From assembly GCF_005116445.1 (NCBI RefSeq), contig NZ_SWBQ01000004.1, positions 186,001 to 250,000 of the forward strand: a DNA stretch of 64,000 nt, written 5' to 3'. Origin of the DNA: Pedobacter frigoris (lineage in GTDB: Bacteria > Bacteroidota > Bacteroidia > Sphingobacteriales > Sphingobacteriaceae). The translations under genes were made by a program, and so were the position numbers. The notes under the pieces are model-generated. The model worked only from the letters and a program-made list of their open reading frames with translations. It made no database searches and had not been told where the DNA came from. Every line of letters starts with the position of its first letter. Positions within the stretch are counted from its first letter, which is position 1. Positions 43,168 through 53,100 of the stretch are shown one piece after another.

Positions 43168-43259
43168 GCACTGTCTTATGCAGTGCTCGTCTCGACGACA
43201 GGAGAGATCTTTTGAACTATGTATAAACAAGAGATCTCTCCTGTCGTCGAGATGACGAG
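43168..43259. repeat. intergenic palindrome with 13-nt loop (copy B), preceded by a small hairpin
   Basis: Left arm 43186-43214 and right arm 43228-43259 pair along their length except for three bases missing from the left arm and one substitution. The loop is AACTATGTATAAA. Outer ends (CTCGTC.TCGA) and inner ends (AGATCT.TTG) match copy A at 33199. A second short hairpin, GCACTG-TCTTATG-CAGTGC, lies just before it (43168-43186). It sits inside the arginine operon between argC and argD. Confidence 0.82.
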
Positions 43260-43303
43260 ACGCATCAAATACAATTATTCAGAACATTCAAAAAAACAAC
43301 ATC

Positions 43304-44437
43304 ATGAACTTATTCGACGTATATCCATTAAATAATATAGAAATAACAAAGGCATCGGGCAGTAATGTATGGGATGCTGAAGGTGAACAATACTTGGATC
43401 TTTACGGTGGTCACGCTGTAATTTCTATCGGCCATACCCACCCACATTATGTAGCCCGCTTAACTGAGCAATTGGATAAGGTTGGCTTTTACTCCAATTC
43501 AGTTAAAATACCTTTGCAGGTTCAGCTGGCGGAGAAGCTGGGACAAGTTTCAGGTAAAGCTGATTATCAGTTGTTCTTATGCAACTCTGGTGCAGAGGCA
43601 AATGAGAATGCACTTAAACTCGCCTCGTTTTATAATGGCAGAAAAAAAGTGATTGCTTTTAAAGGAGCGTTTCATGGAAGAACTTCTTTGGCGGTTTCTG
43701 CAACTGACAACCCGAAAATCATAGCTCCGATAAACGAGACAGACAACATTATTTTCCTTCCGCATGATGATGAAGCAGCACTAACACAGGCTTTTGAATC
43801 GTACGGTAATGAAATAACTGCTGTGATTATTGAAGGAATTCAAGGTGTGGGCGGAATTAAGGAAGCTTCTGTAAGCTTTCTTAAATTGATCCGTTCGTTG
43901 TGTGACCAGTACAATGCGGTGTATATCGCCGACAGTGTGCAGTGTGGTTATGGCAGAACGGGTAAATTCTATTCTCATGACTATGCGGGTGTGGATGCAG
44001 ATGTATACACAATGGCCAAGGGAATGGGCAATGGTTTTCCTGTCGCAGGGATTTCAATAGCGCCTAAATTTAAACCATGGCATGGTATGCTGGGTACTAC
44101 TTTTGGTGGAAATCACCTGGCTTGTGCTGCTGCACTTGCTGTTCTAGAGGTCATTGAACAGGATAACCTGATGAAAAATGCAGAGGAGATAGGAACTTAT
44201 CTTATTACTGAACTTAAAAAAATAGAAGCAGTAAAAGAAGTACGCGGACGTGGTTTGATGATTGGTATTGACCTTCCGCAAACCCTGTCGAACGTAAAAA
44301 AAGACCTGCTTTTCAAACATAAAATCTTTACAGGAGAGGCAAAGCCTAATGTCATCAGACTTTTGCCTGCTTTAAATTTGACGAAAGATCATGCAGATCA
44401 GTTTTTAAATGAATTTAAAAAAGCTTTAAAAGGATGA
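43304..44437 (+). CDS. argD: N-acylornithine aminotransferase
   Basis: 377 residues of the class III PLP aminotransferase family. NSGAEANENALKLA is the PLP phosphate-binding segment and Lys239 in YTMAKGMGNGFPV is the expected cofactor lysine. It converts the acyl-glutamate semialdehyde to acylornithine with glutamate. The stop overlaps the argF' start by 4 bp. The 156-bp gap upstream holds repeat copy B and may allow separate control. Confidence 0.95.
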   Translation: MNLFDVYPLNNIEITKASGSNVWDAEGEQYLDLYGGHAVISIGHTHPHYVARLTEQLDKVGFYSNSVKIPLQVQLAEKLGQVSGKADYQLFLCNSGAEANENALKLASFYNGRKKVIAFKGAFHGRTSLAVSATDNPKIIAPINETDNIIFLPHDDEAALTQAFESYGNEITAVIIEGIQGVGGIKEASVSFLKLIRSLCDQYNAVYIADSVQCGYGRTGKFYSHDYAGVDADVYTMAKGMGNGFPVAGISIAPKFKPWHGMLGTTFGGNHLACAAALAVLEVIEQDNLMKNAEEIGTYLITELKKIEAVKEVRGRGLMIGIDLPQTLSNVKKDLLFKHKIFTGEAKPNVIRLLPALNLTKDHADQFLNEFKKALKG

Positions 44438-45396
44438 ACCAGTTTACTTCAGTAAATGATGTACAAGACATCAACCAATTGATTAAAGACGCATTGGCGT
44501 TAAAGGAAAGCCCTTATGCGCATCAATACCTCGGAAAGAATAAAACTCTGGGGCTGGTGTTTTTAAATCCAAGTTTGAGGACACGCCTAAGTACTCAGAA
44601 AGCAGCCCTTAACCTGGGGATGAATGTGATGGTGATGAATATGGATAAAGAAGGCTGGGCACTGGAAACCCAGGACGGTGTGGTCATGAATGGTACAACG
44701 GTAGAACATATTCGTGAAGCTGCGGCTGTTATGGGGCAGTACTGCGATATTCTTGGTTTGCGCTCTTTTCCGAAGCTGGTAAACCGCGACGAGGATTATA
44801 ATGAAGATTTCTTCAATAAATTCATAAAATATTGCAACGTGCCCGTGGTGAGTTTGGAAAGTGCGGCCCGGCACCCATTACAAAGTCTGGCTGATCTGAT
44901 CACCATCAGGGAAACCTGGAAAGGAGCTGCAAAACCTAAAGTTGTACTTGCCTGGGCTCCGCACATTAAGGCATTGCCACAGGCTGTTCCAAATTCATTT
45001 GCAGAGTGGATGAGTAAGGCGCAATCTTTAGGTATGCTTGATTTTACGATTTCGCAGCCCAAAGGTTATGAACTGAGCGAAGAATTTACTCCTGGAGCGC
45101 ATATTACCCATGATCTGGATGAAGCTTTGACCGGAGCAGATTATATTTATGTAAAAAACTGGTCCAGCTATAAGGAATACGGCAAAGTATTGACTTATCC
45201 TGAAGGTTGGATGTTAAATAATGAGAAGCTGAAAATAACGAATGATGCGAAAGTAATGCATTGCCTCCCTGTACGCCGGGACCTGGAACTTTCTTCTGAA
45301 ATATTAGACGGGCCAAATTCGCTTGTGATACATGAAGCCGGAAACAGGTTATGGGCAGCGCAAGCAGTGTTGAAACAGATGTTGGAGCAGCTATGA
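44434..45396 (+). CDS. argF': N-acylornithine carbamoyltransferase ArgF' (probably N-succinylornithine type)
   Basis: 320 residues. The carbamoyl-phosphate motif is visible as NPSLRTRLSTQKA (45-57) in place of the STRTR of ornithine transcarbamylase, and HCLPVRRDLE near the end. The ArgF' family acts on acylated ornithine. Published work on Xanthomonas and Bacteroides enzymes assigned acetyl versus succinyl preference to one residue in the loop before EHI: Glu in the acetyl enzyme, Pro in the succinyl enzyme. Here that loop is GTTVEHIREAA, with Val90 at the position, so succinylornithine is the more likely substrate (inference from recalled literature). Overlaps argD and argB by 4 bp each. 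Confidence 0.85.
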   Translation: MNQFTSVNDVQDINQLIKDALALKESPYAHQYLGKNKTLGLVFLNPSLRTRLSTQKAALNLGMNVMVMNMDKEGWALETQDGVVMNGTTVEHIREAAAVMGQYCDILGLRSFPKLVNRDEDYNEDFFNKFIKYCNVPVVSLESAARHPLQSLADLITIRETWKGAAKPKVVLAWAPHIKALPQAVPNSFAEWMSKAQSLGMLDFTISQPKGYELSEEFTPGAHITHDLDEALTGADYIYVKNWSSYKEYGKVLTYPEGWMLNNEKLKITNDAKVMHCLPVRRDLELSSEILDGPNSLVIHEAGNRLWAAQAVLKQMLEQL

Positions 45397-46181
45397 ACAA
45401 ACTTAGTGTCATCAAAATCGGCGGCAACGTCATAGATAACTCAGAAAAACTACATCAGTTTCTACTTGATTTTACTGCGCTTCCCGGTGATAAGATCCTA
45501 ATTCATGGAGGTGGTAAGATCGCTACTGAGCTTGGGACTTCATTGGGAATAGAAGCTAAAATGGTGGATGGCAGACGTATCACAGATATTGAAACATTGC
45601 GGGTAGTAACCATGGTGTATGCGGGACTCATCAATAAAAATATGGTGGCTCAGTTGCAGAATAAAGGTTGCAATGCGATTGGTCTGACCGGTGCTGATGG
45701 AAACATCATCAAAGCAGCGAAGCGCCCTGTGAAAGAAATTGATTACGGATTTGTAGGCGACCTGAATGAGACTTCTGTGTCTTCAGAGATGATCAATAAC
45801 CTTTTAAAAGCGGGATTAGTGCCTGTATTGTGTGCCATTACCCACGACGGGGACGGACAGCTTTTGAATACAAATGCGGATACGATTGCTTCTGCAGTAG
45901 CTGTGGCGATGTCTGATAGATATGATACTTCATTGATCTATTGCTTTGAAAAAAGAGGGGTGATGCGGGATATAGAGGATGACAATTCGCTGGTTGCGGA
46001 AATAAAAATGGCTGAGTTTGAAGGCTTAAAGAATGAGGGTGTTGTTTCCGGAGGAATGATCCCTAAATTGCACAATGCTTTTGAGGCTATAAAAAGTGGG
46101 GTAACAGCAGTATACATAGGAAAGGCAGATGAGCTGCCATTAATAGATCAACAGAATTTTGGAACGAGATTAATCAAATAA
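45393..46181 (+). CDS. argB: N-acylglutamate kinase
   Basis: 262 residues from ATG at 45393 (MNKLSVIKIGGNVID); a start 42 bp upstream would lie well inside argF' and adds non-family residues. KIGGNV, ILIHGGGK and the DGRRITDIETL segment are amino-acid kinase signatures of ArgB. It phosphorylates N-acylglutamate. The 4-bp ATGA overlap with argF' indicates translational coupling. Arginine feedback residues cannot be judged by eye. Confidence 0.94.
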   Translation: MNKLSVIKIGGNVIDNSEKLHQFLLDFTALPGDKILIHGGGKIATELGTSLGIEAKMVDGRRITDIETLRVVTMVYAGLINKNMVAQLQNKGCNAIGLTGADGNIIKAAKRPVKEIDYGFVGDLNETSVSSEMINNLLKAGLVPVLCAITHDGDGQLLNTNADTIASAVAVAMSDRYDTSLIYCFEKRGVMRDIEDDNSLVAEIKMAEFEGLKNEGVVSGGMIPKLHNAFEAIKSGVTAVYIGKADELPLIDQQNFGTRLIK

Positions 46182-46183
46182 AC

Positions 46184-47002
46184 ATGAACCAGTTTAAAGG
46201 CAGTATTGCCATCTTAGGAAGCGGAAACATAGGTGTATCTTTAGCTAAAGGCCTGATTAAGGCTGACTACGCGCTACCCAGTCAGATCACACTTACCCGT
46301 CGTAATATATCGAACCTAAGTGTGCTGGCCGAACAAGGTTTTGTGATTAGTGCGGACAATTCTGCTGTTGTTGGAAATGCTGATATTGTTGTGTTAGCAG
46401 TGCTTCCTCAGCAATTGAACCAGTTGCTGGAACAAATACGCCCTTCAGTTGATGCAAAAAAACAAGTCTTCATTTCAGTTGCATCCGGTGTTAGCTGTGC
46501 CGACATCAGGAGTAAACTTGGAGAAGATGTGCAGGTAATCAGGGCTATGCCCAATACTGCAATTGCGATAGGGCAGTCTATGACTTGTGTAGCTACTGAT
46601 CATGCTACAAAAGATAATGTTGAGGAAGTGATCAGGATGTTTGAGACGGTAGGATCTGTAGTAAAGATCAATGAAGACCTGATGACCTCTGCAACGGCGT
46701 TGTGCGCTTGTGGTATTGCCTTTTTCTTAAGGGCTATCAGGGCAGCTTCTCAGGGCGGGGTGGAAATTGGATTTCATGCGGATGAAGCGTTAAAAATGGC
46801 TGTTCAGACTGCAAAAGGAGCTGCGGATCTATTGCTGCAAATGCAATCGCACCCTGAACAGGAGATCGACAAGGTGACATCACCTAAAGGCTGTACCATT
46901 GCAGGACTAAATGAAATGGAACATAATGGCTTTAGTTCATCATTGATCAAAGGCATTAAACTTTCGGCAGTAAAAGCCGGGGCATTATATACAAAAGAAT
47001 AA
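46184..47002 (+). CDS. proC: pyrroline-5-carboxylate reductase
   Basis: 272 residues. The N-terminal Rossmann loop AILGSGNIGVSLAKGL binds NAD(P)H, VIRAMPNTAIAIGQSMT is the middle signature, and the C-terminal SPKGCTIAGLNEMEHNGF block is the family hallmark (usually SPGGTT.AL..LE). It makes proline from pyrroline-5-carboxylate. Lying 2 bp after argB, it ties proline synthesis to arginine synthesis through shared glutamate-semialdehyde chemistry. Confidence 0.93.
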   Translation: MNQFKGSIAILGSGNIGVSLAKGLIKADYALPSQITLTRRNISNLSVLAEQGFVISADNSAVVGNADIVVLAVLPQQLNQLLEQIRPSVDAKKQVFISVASGVSCADIRSKLGEDVQVIRAMPNTAIAIGQSMTCVATDHATKDNVEEVIRMFETVGSVVKINEDLMTSATALCACGIAFFLRAIRAASQGGVEIGFHADEALKMAVQTAKGAADLLLQMQSHPEQEIDKVTSPKGCTIAGLNEMEHNGFSSSLIKGIKLSAVKAGALYTKE

Positions 47003-47007
47003 TATTT

Positions 47008-48075
47008 ATGATAGAACAACTGCAAAAGGATAGTTTAGAATTGTTAAAACAGTTGATCAGCATCCAGTCATTCAGCAAGGAGGAAGATAGGACCGCAAAT
47101 GAAATTGAACAATTTTTGCAGCAAAGAAATATAAAAACACACCGTAAGCTTAATAACATCTGGGCTTATAACAAATATTTTGATGCAACTAAACCGACCT
47201 TGCTTTTAAATTCTCATCATGATACGGTAAAGCCAAATTCGGGATATACGCGCGATCCTTATGATGCTGCTGTGGAAGATAGTAAATTATATGGGTTGGG
47301 CAGCAATGATGCAGGAGGATGTCTCGTATCGATTATAGCAACCTTTTTGTACTTCTATGATCAGGAAGGATTGAGTTATAACATTTGTCTGGCTACTACA
47401 GCCGAGGAAGAAATTTCAGGAAATGACGGGTTGGAATGTGTGCTTCCGGACCTAGGCGACTTGGAATTTGCCATAGTAGGAGAGCCAACTCAAATGAACC
47501 TTGCAATTGCTGAGAGGGGTTTGCTGGTATTGGACTGTACTTCAACAGGAAAGGCAGGACATGCCGCAAGGGAAGAAGGGGATAATGCGATTTATAAGGC
47601 GCTTAAGGATATTGAGTGGTTCAGGAATTATCGCTTTTCAAAGGTTTCGGATGTTTTTGGCCCTTTAAAGATGACGGTTACTATAATCAATGCGGGTTCT
47701 CAGCATAATGTGGTGCCGGCTACCTGTACGTTTACGGTTGATGTACGCGTTACAGATGCTTACACAAATGAAGAGGTACTGAAAATCATTCGTACAAATG
47801 TAGATTGTGAAGTAAAACCCCGGTCGATCAGGTTGAAGCCTTCTTCTATCGACAAGGAACACCCGCTCGTACAGGCTGGAATCAAACTCGGCAGAACTAC
47901 TTATGGATCTCCCACGACTTCCGATCAGGCTTTGCTGAGCATCCCTTCGGTAAAAGTAGGCCCGGGTGATTCTGCGAGGTCTCATATGGCAGATGAGTAT
48001 GTGTTTGTAGATGAGATCGCTGAAGGTATAGAATTATACATCGCAATGCTAAAGCCGGTAATTAAGGGTAAATAG
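47008..48075 (+). CDS. argE: M20 family N-acylornithine/N-acylcitrulline deacylase
   Basis: 355 residues of the M20 zinc peptidase family: first metal ligands in NSHHDTVKP, bridging Asp in LGSNDAGG, the catalytic Glu pair in TTAEEEISG and a further ligand Glu in IVGEPTQ, with the central dimerisation domain (GKAGHAAREEG). As the operon runs through acylcitrulline, the likely substrate is N-acylcitrulline, released as citrulline for ArgG. It begins 5 bp after proC and ends the operon before the SusCD module. Confidence 0.9.
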   Translation: MIEQLQKDSLELLKQLISIQSFSKEEDRTANEIEQFLQQRNIKTHRKLNNIWAYNKYFDATKPTLLLNSHHDTVKPNSGYTRDPYDAAVEDSKLYGLGSNDAGGCLVSIIATFLYFYDQEGLSYNICLATTAEEEISGNDGLECVLPDLGDLEFAIVGEPTQMNLAIAERGLLVLDCTSTGKAGHAAREEGDNAIYKALKDIEWFRNYRFSKVSDVFGPLKMTVTIINAGSQHNVVPATCTFTVDVRVTDAYTNEEVLKIIRTNVDCEVKPRSIRLKPSSIDKEHPLVQAGIKLGRTTYGSPTTSDQALLSIPSVKVGPGDSARSHMADEYVFVDEIAEGIELYIAMLKPVIKGK

Positions 48076-48134
48076 TTTGAAAATAATTATTTAACATTGG
48101 GAACTATTTCCGGGTTTAAAAATCTGAGGGGGAA

Positions 48135-48740
48135 ATGGACCAGCGCATGGCAATACAGCAAATAGATAATGAAAAGTTATTACTGAAGCAAATCTCTGAA
48201 GGAGATGAGCAAGCTTTTGGTGTACTTTTCTACCACTACTTGCCCGTATTGAAGCAGTTTTCATTAAAATTTACGAAGTCTGAGCACGCTGCTGAAGAGA
48301 TTATTCAGGATACTTTTTTGCGAATCTGGCTAAACCGTGAAAAGCTGGAAGGAATAGAAAATGCAAAGGCGTATTTGTATAAATATGCCTCAAATGAGTG
48401 CCTGAATTACCTTAGAAAGGAATTAAAAAAAACTAAGGCAATTGATCAACTCAAAGCAGATTATCCGGAGCAAAGTAATGTGACCATAGATACATTAAAT
48501 CTGAATGAGATCAACATGCTTATTGGAAATGCTGTAGAACGCCTGACCGATCAGAGGAGGAAGATCTTTAAGATGAGCAGGACGGAGGGGATGACCATTC
48601 CTGATATTGCTGAAAGTCTGCAGTTATCTCCAAATACGGTAAAAAATGCTTTAGTGATTTCTTTGAAATCTGTTAGAGAACATCTGAATAAACACGGTAT
48701 AGCACTCTCTGTACTGGCTTACATAGCCTTATTGAAATAA
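48135..48740 (+). CDS. ECF sigma factor (FecI-like, SusCD-associated)
   Basis: 201 residues. Region 2 contains KSEHAAEEIIQDTFLRIWLN and region 4 contains LTDQRRKIFKMSRTEGMTIP then DIAESLQLSPNTVKNALV. It matches the Bacteroidota sigma-70 family that works with FecR anti-sigmas to control SusC/SusD-type uptake systems. It lies 59 bp after argE and 66 bp before the fecR gene. Confidence 0.92.
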   Translation: MDQRMAIQQIDNEKLLLKQISEGDEQAFGVLFYHYLPVLKQFSLKFTKSEHAAEEIIQDTFLRIWLNREKLEGIENAKAYLYKYASNECLNYLRKELKKTKAIDQLKADYPEQSNVTIDTLNLNEINMLIGNAVERLTDQRRKIFKMSRTEGMTIPDIAESLQLSPNTVKNALVISLKSVREHLNKHGIALSVLAYIALLK

Positions 48741-48806
48741 ATCGTAAACATTTTTGAATGAGCGATAGTCCTAAATTGCTTTTGGGGTTTCTTAGTATTG
48801 AATCTT

Positions 48807-49979
48807 ATGAAGAACAGAACTGTTTATTTATTACAACAATTTGAATTGCGGAAGCTTACCTCGGCCGAGACAGCTGAGCTTTTAGACCTGACGACAACTG
48901 ACGAAGACGGTATAACAGCTGCTATTGTGGACATGATGGAAGCAGAGCTTACTGCTGAGGTCGTGGATCATCAGAAATGGGCTCCCGTGCTCAACAGGAT
49001 TATTGCCGTAGATAAACCTCGCGCTAAGAAAATAAATAAGATGCTTCTGTTTCGCTGGACTGCCGCAGCTATTTTACTGGTTGCATTGTCTTTTGCATTA
49101 CTTTTTAACCGCAGTGCTGAGCCGGAAAGAAAGCACCCTAGGTTTGCAAATGATGTAAAACCAGGCGGGGATAAGGCAATCCTTACATTGGCAGATGGAT
49201 CTAACATCTCTCTTACAGATGCTAAGAATGGGGCGATCGCAGGTGGACAAGGCATTGAGATCGTAAAAACCAAGGACGGGCAGTTGATCTATAATGTTTC
49301 CGGGAATTCAAAAGTTGCTCCCGGAGCAGTGAATGTCATTACCACTCCGAGAGGTGGGCAGTATCAGCTTATTATGCCTGATGGAACTAAGGTTTGGCTG
49401 AATGCAGAAAGCGCCATTAAGTTCTCTCCTGCTATTGCCAGTGCAGATTTAAGAGAAGTTGAACTTAGCGGAGAAGCTTATTTTGAAGTAGCAAAGACAC
49501 ACCGGCCTTTTGTGGTAAAAACGAGCAGGCAGACGGTAAATGTTTTAGGAACCCATTTTAATATTAATAATTATAACGATGAACCTGCGGTTCAAACTAC
49601 CTTGTTTGAAGGGTCCGTGCTTGTTACAGCCAGTAATAAAGCGGTTTCAGAACAGCAGTTAAAAAAAGTCTATTTAGTTCCCGGGCAGCAATCTGTCGTA
49701 CGTAATCATGCGCTCACCGTAGTGCCTGCGAATATGGAGGAGGCGCTGGCCTGGAAAAATGGCAATTTTGTGTTTGCCAATGAGAGGATTGAAAGCATCA
49801 TGCGGAAGGTTGCCAGATGGTATGATATAGAAGTGATATACCAGGGAAAAATTACCGAAAATGATTTTGTGGGAAGTATTTCACGGTTTAAGAAGGTTTC
49901 AGAGGTATTGAATCTGTTGGAACTTACTCAGGCTGTTCACTTTAAAGTTGAAGGAAGGAGGATTACTGTTATGCCATAA
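48807..49979 (+). CDS. FecR family anti-sigma factor
   Basis: 390 residues from ATG at 48807; a TTG nine bases earlier is the alternative. A cytoplasmic N-terminal part (about 1-80) is followed by one membrane helix (83-101), then the periplasmic FecR domain with TPRGGQYQLIMPDGTKVWLN, LSGEAYFEVAKT, VLGTHFNI and a C-terminal STN-interacting DUF4974-like region (ESIMRKVARWYDIEVIY). It should hold the adjacent sigma factor inactive until the SusC signal arrives. Confidence 0.93.
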   Translation: MKNRTVYLLQQFELRKLTSAETAELLDLTTTDEDGITAAIVDMMEAELTAEVVDHQKWAPVLNRIIAVDKPRAKKINKMLLFRWTAAAILLVALSFALLFNRSAEPERKHPRFANDVKPGGDKAILTLADGSNISLTDAKNGAIAGGQGIEIVKTKDGQLIYNVSGNSKVAPGAVNVITTPRGGQYQLIMPDGTKVWLNAESAIKFSPAIASADLREVELSGEAYFEVAKTHRPFVVKTSRQTVNVLGTHFNINNYNDEPAVQTTLFEGSVLVTASNKAVSEQQLKKVYLVPGQQSVVRNHALTVVPANMEEALAWKNGNFVFANERIESIMRKVARWYDIEVIYQGKITENDFVGSISRFKKVSEVLNLLELTQAVHFKVEGRRITVMP

Positions 49980-50007
49980 TGATACCAGAACAGTAATCTA
50001 AAAAAAG

Positions 50008-50033
50008 CAAGTCCCGACGGCCATCGGGACTTG
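50008..50033. terminator. hairpin between fecR and susC
   Basis: CAAGTCCCGA pairs perfectly with TCGGGACTTG around a 6-nt loop. The T run on the plus strand is poor, so it may attenuate rather than end transcription into susC. Confidence 0.55.
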
Positions 50034-50103
50034 AATATAGTTTGGGTTACTAAAAATAATTTGCAGAAAACAATCTATTATAAAACCAAACCTAACAAAT
50101 ATA

Positions 50104-53100
50104 ATGATATTTTATGATCTATTTGGGGCGGGGCTACGTGCTTGCAGTTCCAAACAAATATTGCGTATAATGAAGCTGACCTTTTTATTAATCACCACTT
50201 TATTGGTTCAGATCAGTGCCGCAAGCTTAGCCCAGAAAATTACTATTAACCAGCGAAATGTAGCTATGGATAAGGTTCTGGCAGAGTTGCGAAATCAGAG
50301 CGGGTACGACTTTTTGTACACGACTCAGACCCTTAAAGGCATAAAACCTGTTTCGATAACGCTACAGGGAGCTTCCTTGCAGGAGGCATTGGATGCCTGT
50401 TTCAAGAATCAGCCGATTACGTATGTGATACAACAGAATACGGTGGTGATACAGCGAAAAACAGAGTTTTTTAAGAACACGTTTGTCCCACCGATTGACG
50501 TAAAAGGAAAGGTGCTGGATGAAAACGGACTTCCTTTACTCGGCGCAACCATTCAGGTGAAAGGCGCAAGGACAACTGTACTGACTAACGGAGAAGGTAT
50601 TTTTGAACTGAAAGGAATAGATGAAAAAGCCATACTGCTGATCTCTTTCGTCGGTTATAAACCAAAAGAGATTCAAGTGGGATCATCAACCAACTTAACG
50701 ATCAGTCTTGAGCTAAATCCGGCTTTACTATCAGAGATTGCCGTTGTTTCTACAGGATATCAGAATATTCCTAAGGAACGCGCTGCAGGTTCAATAGACG
50801 TCATCAATGCAGATAAGGATCTCCAGGGCAAATTGCAGCTCAATATATTGGATAGAATAGAGGGCATGTCTGCCGGTTTAACCAGTTATAAAGTGGCAGG
50901 GAATACTCAAATCCGAATCCGTGGAATTTCTACAATCAGCGGAAACAGTAATCCTTTGTATGTAGTAGATGGAGCACCATTTGAGGGCGACATTCAATCC
51001 ATTAACCCCTCTGATGTGGAAAATATTTCAATTCTCAAGGATGCTACAGCTGCCTCTATTTACGGTGCAAGATCTGCAAATGGAGTTATTGTGATCAACA
51101 CACGTAAAGGCAAAAAAGGCCCGCTAAGAGTTAATTACAGTGCAACGGTGAAATTTACTCCACTGCCTGATCGCGGTTACACGAATAAAATGACCAGCGC
51201 GGAATTGGTTGATTTTCAGCGGGAGATGTTTAATTACAGATCAGGTTCATATTCGGCAATAGATCCGCGTAAGGCGATGAATGAGGTCTACAGGTTGTTT
51301 TATGAACAGCGTGAAGGTAATATTACAGAAGCTCAGCTTCAGACGGCACTTGATGTTTACAGAAATAGCGACAGGTACGACCAGGTACTCAAGGAATACA
51401 TCCGTAAAACAGCGATGGACCAGCAACATAACCTGTCTTTTTCAGGCGGCTCTGATTTTTATAGTTACAACCTGAGTGGTAACTATCTGGGTTCAAATCC
51501 TTATGAGCGTGAGCAAACCAGAAACCGTATCGGATTTAACCTGAACAATACGTTTAATTTTACAAAGTGGATGAAGTTCGATGTGGGTGTGCTGGGCAGC
51601 AATGTAAAAGAAGATTACGACAATGGTGTGAGCGGTGTAGGAATGCTCAATACAGGTAAAGCATCTTATTTTATGTTGAGGGATGAAAGTGGTAATCCGA
51701 TTAAATGGTTGAATTCAAAATCTCAGTTTGAAATTGACAGACTAAACGGCTTGCGTTTACTGGATGAGAACTACGCCCCGGTTAATGAGATGAATAAAAA
51801 GCACTATACTTTTAACAGTAACTACCTGAACCTTAATATTGGAGCCAATTTTAAAATCATAGATGGATTATCGTTAAACCTGCTTTTTCAGAAGGAAAGA
51901 ACAGAAGAGTATAGAAAACAGTTCTCTAATAAAGATGCATATGCTGTAAAGACGCAAATCAACAACGCAACAATTGTAAAGTCAGATGGTAAAATTGAGC
52001 GTTTGATTCCAATTGGAGGACAATTGAATGAAACAAGAGGTGATCAGAATTCACATACTTTGCGTGCACAGTTTAACTACAACAAGCTTTTTGGTGAAAA
52101 ACATAGAGTGGACATCATAGCCGGAACTGAACAACGAAAAATTGTCAGCTCGTCGACAGATGTTTACAAATATGGTTACGACGACTATAGTCTGAGCTAT
52201 AAACCTATTAATGAGCTGGCCCTTTCGCAGGCAACTCTTGGTACAGAAGATTTATTTGGGCGTTTCCAATTGAGCAGAGCAGAAAGAGGATTCCTGTATG
52301 GAGAAAATAGGTATGTTTCATTTTATGGGAACGGATCCTATACTTTCGATCGCAAAATTACAGCAACCGCGAGTATCAGAATGGATCAGTCGAATCTTTT
52401 TGGAACAGACCCAAAATACCAGTATAAGCCGCTTTGGTCTGCCGGACTATTGTATGTGATCTCTGAAAATCAAAACGACTGGCTTGATCGCCTTGCTGTA
52501 AGAACTACTTACGGAATCAACGGAAATATTCCAAAGGATAGCGGTCCATATATGATTTCTATGGACAGTACAAGCCCTAATTATTACACAAATGAGGCCC
52601 AGTCGTCGGTTTATAGTCCGCCAAACTCAGGTTTAAGGTGGGAGAAAACGAAGGTGACCAATTTGGCTGTAGATTTTAGCGTGTTGAAAAGCAGGCTTAC
52701 AGGTTCAATAGAATTCTACAATAAATCTACAACTGACTTGTTGGGGAGGCTGAACTCAGATCCTACTATAGGCTGGAGCGATATCATTGTGAACTATGGC
52801 AGCATGAGAAACCGTGGAGTAGACATTTCACTCAATAGTGTAAATATGGTGACCACAGATTTTAAATGGGGCACGACGGTCAATTTTAATTACAATAAAA
52901 ACAAGCTAACCAGATTAGAAAATTCCGGAAATACTATTTTCTCTTATGTTGACAGAGGTCAGAACCGAGTTGGAGTACCAATGAATTCATTATATAGCAT
53001 CAATTATAAAGGTTTGGATAATGCAGGACGCCCTATTGCACTGACTAAAGATGGCAGGGAAGTAAAAGGAACGGATCAGCTGGTGGTAGATGACCTAATT

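Noticed and set aside
50008-50033. Insertion-sequence end before susC
   Set aside because: The inverted repeat is a single compact hairpin with no matching copy across the module and no transposase.
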